Origin: JAJVIP01 sp964405835 | GTDB lineage: Bacteria > Elusimicrobiota > Elusimicrobia > F11 | DNA length: 64,000 nucleotides | Assembly: GCA_964405835.1 (NCBI GenBank) | Contig: CAYOPN010000001.1 | Location: forward strand, 58,113 to 122,112 | Direction of reading: 5' to 3' | Shown: in pieces, positions 60,777 to 64,000 of the stretch | How positions within the stretch are numbered: position 1 is the stretch's first letter | Layout of the letters: each line of letters opens with the position of its first letter | The notes under the pieces: generated by a model | Told to the model about the DNA's origin: nothing | What the model saw: the letters and a program-made list of their open reading frames with translations, nothing else | Databases searched by the model: none | Translations under genes and position numbers: made by a program

Positions 60777-61969
60777 TACTCGGTTCGGAGCGCTTCGGAG
60801 GGGGAGAGTTGAGAGGCTTTGATGGCCGGGTAGAAACCGAACGCCATGCCAAGCGCTACGCCGGCCGCGACGGCGAGCAACACAAAGCTGGGACGAATCA
60901 GCGGAGCCACCGTGAAGAATTCACTGAACATCACGGGCAGGCCGCGCGCGAGCGCGGCGCCAAACACAAGCCCCGTTAGCCCACCAATCAAACTCAACAC
61001 GCAACTCTCGACCAGGAACTGAAAAAGGATGTCTTTTTTGCGCGCGCCCACCGCGCGGCGGATGCCGATCTCGCGGGTGCGCTCGGCCACCGACGTCAGC
61101 ATCACATTCATCATGCCGATGCCGCCCACCAGCAGTGAAATACACGCCACCAACGCCCCGATCACTGAAAGCGTGTTTTGCATCTCGATGGAACGCGCAT
61201 AAAATTCCTTGATGTCCCGTACCGAAAACAAATTCTTGCGACGGGGATCGTCACGTTCCAAAACGCGAATGATTTCTTCTTTCACCGATGGGCTTGCGTC
61301 GGGTTTTACCTGGACTTCAATGCCCCGAATAGTGATGTTGCTGGTGTTTCGTATCAACGTCGTCAAGGGGACCCAAACATCAACGTCTCCTTTGACGCGC
61401 CCGGCGCTTCCCATCGAGAAAACACCGATGACCTGGTAAGGGACGTCTTCAACATAGATCGTTTGCCCGATGCTTTCCGACGGGCCTTCAAACAACGTCC
61501 TCGCCGCGCTTTCGCCCAAGAGGCACACCGCGGAACGCAATTCGAGCTCAACCGGTGAAATATTCCGGCCTTTAATCAACACGGCCCCCTTGGCCACCAA
61601 ATGTGTTTCCTGGATTCCGGTGATGATTCCCCTGCTTTCGGTCGCCCGGCTGCGGACCATTTTGAAAAGATTTAGCTGGGGCAACACCGACATGACGGCC
61701 GGAATTTGCGACAAGCGACGCACGTCCTCTTGTTCGAATTCTCCTATCCGCTGGGTTGTTTCGTCGTAGCGGGCCGAAACCGTATGAACATTCGCGCCCA
61801 GCGAATCGATGCGTTCCATGATTTGTTTCCTCGCGCCGGCGCCGATGGACAACACGGTGATCACCGCCGCGATTCCAATAACCACGCCCAATATGGACAG
61901 CAGTGAACGGACCGCGTTGTGCGCCAGGTTGCTGAGAGCGATATGGAACGCCTCGACCAACCGCTCCAT
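60776..61969 (-). CDS. MacB-like ABC transporter permease
   Basis: 397 residues with the FtsX/MacB topology: one N-terminal helix (LLSILGVVIGIAAVITVLSI), a large periplasmic domain (MacB_PCD, residues about 45-270), then three C-terminal helices (ALVACISLLVGGIGMMNVML, CVLSLIGGLTGLVFGAALA, FVLLAVAAGVALGMAFGFYP). ERTREIGIRRAVGARKKDI and PAIKASQLSPSEALR are hallmarks. It lacks a fused ATPase, which is encoded separately upstream with TAATG overlap. With HlyD-like and TolC-like partners it would form a tripartite exporter; the substrate is not evident. The stop codon is shared with the transposase element's end. Confidence 0.94.
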   Translation of the reverse strand: MERLVEAFHIALSNLAHNAVRSLLSILGVVIGIAAVITVLSIGAGARKQIMERIDSLGANVHTVSARYDETTQRIGEFEQEDVRRLSQIPAVMSVLPQLNLFKMVRSRATESRGIITGIQETHLVAKGAVLIKGRNISPVELELRSAVCLLGESAARTLFEGPSESIGQTIYVEDVPYQVIGVFSMGSAGRVKGDVDVWVPLTTLIRNTSNITIRGIEVQVKPDASPSVKEEIIRVLERDDPRRKNLFSVRDIKEFYARSIEMQNTLSVIGALVACISLLVGGIGMMNVMLTSVAERTREIGIRRAVGARKKDILFQFLVESCVLSLIGGLTGLVFGAALARGLPVMFSEFFTVAPLIRPSFVLLAVAAGVALGMAFGFYPAIKASQLSPSEALRTE

Positions 61970-62652
61970 TAACGCGGCGACCCATCAGCGAGAATTTCAC
62001 CGTCCACAATCTGGATAACGCGCTCCGCCCGGCGCGCCACCGCCAAGTCATGTGTGATCAACACGATGGTTTTTCCTTCGGCGTGCAATTCGTCAAAAAT
62101 ATCCAGGATGGCGTGACCGTTGGCCTGGTCGAGCGCGCCGGTCGGTTCGTCGGCCAAAAGGATCGGCGGATCGTTGGCGAGCGCGCGGGAAATGGCGACG
62201 CGCTGCTGCTCTCCCCCCGACATCATACGCGGCCGGTGATGAAGCCGATGACCGAGCCCCAACTTCACCAACAGCTTTTCCGCCCGCTCATCGCGGTCTT
62301 TGACCCCGCTATAAACCATGCCGAGCCCGACGTTTGAAATGGCGTCGTAAGAAGGCAGCAGATGAAACGCTTGAAAAACAAACCCGATCGCGTCGTGGCG
62401 CAGCGCCGAGATGGCGTCGTCGGACAAGTCCGCGGTGTTTTTGCCCATCACGGAAAGCTGTCCGACGGAAGGATGATCGAGGCAGCCGAGCAGTTGCATC
62501 AGCGTCGATTTCCCAGAACCGGACGGACCGATGATCGCCACGTATTGCCCTTGGGGAATTTCCAAATCCAACGGATGAAGCACTTCCACTTCGGAATCGC
62601 CGACGCGGTAACGTTTGGCCACGCCGGACAACAAGAAAGCCGGCGGCGTCAT
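61969..62652 (-). CDS. ABC transporter ATPase (MacB/LolD-type)
   Basis: 227 residues. Walker A GPSGSGKS (42-49), Q-loop FVFQAFHLLP (91-100), signature MSGGEQQRVAIS (144-155), Walker B ILLADEPTGALD (164-175) and H-loop ITHDLAVA are all present, so it should be active. LLSGVAKRYRVGDSEVEVLH and the A-I-S-N-V segment match the MacB/LolD subfamily. The ATG at 62650-62652 overlaps the HlyD-like stop (ATGA); the longer frame upstream overlaps that gene by over 140 bases and is rejected. Confidence 0.96.
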   Translation of the reverse strand: MTPPAFLLSGVAKRYRVGDSEVEVLHPLDLEIPQGQYVAIIGPSGSGKSTLMQLLGCLDHPSVGQLSVMGKNTADLSDDAISALRHDAIGFVFQAFHLLPSYDAISNVGLGMVYSGVKDRDERAEKLLVKLGLGHRLHHRPRMMSGGEQQRVAISRALANDPPILLADEPTGALDQANGHAILDIFDELHAEGKTIVLITHDLAVARRAERVIQIVDGEILADGSPR

Positions 62653-63710
62653 AACATTGAAACCGAGGGTTTTTCGACGCCCACTTTTTCGCCTTTGCTC
62701 AATCCCGAAAGGACCTGGATCCGGTCGCCGCCCACAACGCCGAGTTTTACGCGACGCGAACGCACCAGCTGCGAATGCCCCCGCACAATGACCCATCCGG
62801 TGTCGCCGTCTTTTTTCGCGATGCTGCGGATCGGCACCGACAACGTGTCCGGAATGTCCTCGATGAGGATATTCACGCGCACAGACAAATTGTGTTTGAG
62901 CATGGACGGATCCGCCGTAATGATCTCGATGACGACCTCGACTTTGGCGAAGGTCTCCCGTTCGGCCTGCGAGGCGATCGACACCACGTTTCCGAACATC
63001 ATCACGCCCTGAAACGCGTCGGCCTGGATTTCCGCGCGCTGGCCTACGCGAATGCTGTTGATATCAAGCTCGTCCACTTTGGCGCGCACGATAAATTTCG
63101 AAATGTCGCCGACCAGCATGATGTCCTTGCCTGGAGAAAGCGCCATGCCGATCTTCGTATAGTCCTTCAATACAACTCCGTTGATGGGAGAGCGGACCAA
63201 AGTCGAGTCAAGTTTTATTTTCGCGAGACTGTATTCCTGCTCGGAAATTTCAACGGCCGCCTTGGCTTTTTCAACGGCGAGCTCCGCGTCCTCGACTTGC
63301 TGTCGCGAAACGGCCATGCTCTTTAGAAGTTTTCGTTGGATCGAGAGTTCTCGAACGGATTTTTTGTAATCGGTGATGATCGCCTTGTGCGCGTTTTCTC
63401 TCTGTTGGAATTCAAGTTTCGTCCGCGAACGGCTGAGCTCCATGAGCGGCTGGGTTTGCAGAACACGGTCGCCTTCTTTCACCATCACGCGTTCCACGGT
63501 CTCTTCGACATTCGACTTGATCTCGGCCACGCGCACCGCTTCCATGACGCCGGGCGTCACCACGCCACGCCGCAAGGTCCGCTTTTCGACCGTTTCCCAT
63601 TCATAACGGGACTGGAGCTTCAACACGTCCCGCGTCAGATTAACGACCATGAGCAAAAGAGGTGTGGCGATCCAAATCAGCAGCCGGTGATTAACGGCCT
63701 TCCGGTTCAT
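62649..63710 (-). CDS. MacA/HlyD-like periplasmic adaptor
   Basis: 353 residues. One N-terminal membrane helix (RLLIWIATPLLLMVVNL) is followed by a barrel-sandwich/lipoyl half (TPGVMEAVRVAEIKSNVEET, VKEGDRVLQTQPLMEL), a coiled-coil hairpin of about residues 95-160 (FQQRENAHKAIITDYKK to KAAVEISEQEY), the second lipoyl half (STLVRSPINGVVLKDYTKIG) and beta-barrel/membrane-proximal domains. It would bridge the MacB-like permease and a TolC-type channel. It overlaps the genes on both sides by four bases (ATGA). Confidence 0.93.
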   Translation of the reverse strand: MNRKAVNHRLLIWIATPLLLMVVNLTRDVLKLQSRYEWETVEKRTLRRGVVTPGVMEAVRVAEIKSNVEETVERVMVKEGDRVLQTQPLMELSRSRTKLEFQQRENAHKAIITDYKKSVRELSIQRKLLKSMAVSRQQVEDAELAVEKAKAAVEISEQEYSLAKIKLDSTLVRSPINGVVLKDYTKIGMALSPGKDIMLVGDISKFIVRAKVDELDINSIRVGQRAEIQADAFQGVMMFGNVVSIASQAERETFAKVEVVIEIITADPSMLKHNLSVRVNILIEDIPDTLSVPIRSIAKKDGDTGWVIVRGHSQLVRSRRVKLGVVGGDRIQVLSGLSKGEKVGVEKPSVSML

Positions 63711-64000
63711 CGCGTCCTCCGCACCGGCGCGACGTCGATTTCCGCGCCAACCAAAACTTTCATCCGGTCTTTCGCGGTGTTGTGGGCGACCAACAAACTC
63801 AGATATTCCAAATCGAGTTCCCGCATCTGGTTTTCGGCGTCAAACACGTCGGTCAGGCGCGTAAGGCCGTTGCGGTATTGCAGCCGGAACGCGCGCACGT
63901 TGCGTTCCGCGCTGTCTTTCTGCGGGCCAAAATCGGAGATCTGCTCCTCAACGCGCTTAATTTCCAAATAGGCGTTTTGGATTTTGACCTGCAGGTCGCG
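63707..64000 (-). CDS. TolC-family outer-membrane efflux protein, C-terminal part, cut by window edge
   Basis: 97 codons are visible and open to the right edge. The heptad-rich helix EIKRVEEQISDFGPQKDSAE, RAFRLQYRNGLTRLTDVFDA and ENQMRELDLEYLSLLVAHNT follow the C-terminal pattern of the OEP domain, where a G...L.DV.dAe/q turn links two long helices. The stop overlaps the HlyD-like start (ATGA), making this the upstream member of the exporter operon. Confidence 0.88.
   Translation of the reverse strand, partial: RDLQVKIQNAYLEIKRVEEQISDFGPQKDSAERNVRAFRLQYRNGLTRLTDVFDAENQMRELDLEYLSLLVAHNTAKDRMKVLVGAEIDVAPVRRTR

Noticed and set aside
62653..62796. N-terminal extension of the ABC ATPase
   Set aside because: It overlaps the HlyD-like gene and encodes an Arg/Gly-rich leader; the ATG at 62650-62652 overlapping the upstream stop is the natural start.

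Overview
The window is dominated by one gene. A single uninterrupted minus-strand reading frame of 14,805 codons (2197-46614, about 69% of the window) encodes a secreted, modular repeat protein. It has a Sec signal peptide, a roughly 400-residue non-repeat head, about 61 Ig-like 'GTASD...YWNG...RAxDxAGN' repeats, about 27 'LPGET...KTGTP' repeats, seven further Big/filamin-like repeats, eight larger repeats of a third class, an Asp-rich calcium-type segment, a fibronectin-III-like domain and a C-terminal FlgD-like/type IX (T9SS)-like sorting domain. Repeat counts and module borders are my own reading of the translation, good to roughly one repeat and a few residues.

The host looks like a GC-moderate diderm from a poorly cultured phylum. 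A PorV/UPF0164-family outer-membrane protein with a TPR tail, a T9SS-like C-terminal domain, the LPGET repeat type and several dispersed palindromic repeats fit Elusimicrobiota or a neighbouring lineage such as Omnitrophota. That is inference from family knowledge, not a phylogenetic result. Diderm status is also supported by the MacAB/TolC-type exporter at the right edge.

Layout, left to right; every gene is on the minus strand except the transposase, so transcription runs right to left. 1-149: start of a secreted protein cut by the edge. 304-2007: PorV-like barrel plus TPR. 2197-46614: the giant gene. 46611-47231: HEAT-repeat protein whose stop overlaps the giant gene's GTG start. 47361-47846: small secreted unknown. 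47903-58968: a dense housekeeping block read in the order argC, zinc ribbon, argJ, tsaC-like, low-molecular-weight phosphatase, glyA, WecA-like transferase, wecB, RNase H, yajQ, GH-like protein, DAG-kinase-like protein, folD, with many 1-4 base overlaps. 58965-59705: rsmI. 59634-60776: a RAYT-type transposase element bounded by 26-bp inverted repeats. 60776-64000: an exporter operon (TolC-like, MacA/HlyD-like, ABC ATPase, MacB-like permease).

The locus of interest is 304-47231. HEAT protein, giant cargo and PorV-like shuttle are co-oriented, and the giant protein ends in the kind of domain that PorV-dependent secretion recognises. A plausible reading is a dedicated system for exporting and displaying an extremely long fibre, its C-terminus at the cell surface and its non-repeat head at the far tip. 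No stretch above 300 bases lacks a gene. The gaps at 150-303, 2008-2196, 47232-47360, 55044-55149 and 57445-57528 hold palindromic repeats described below. I saw no tRNA, rRNA, CRISPR array or riboswitch.
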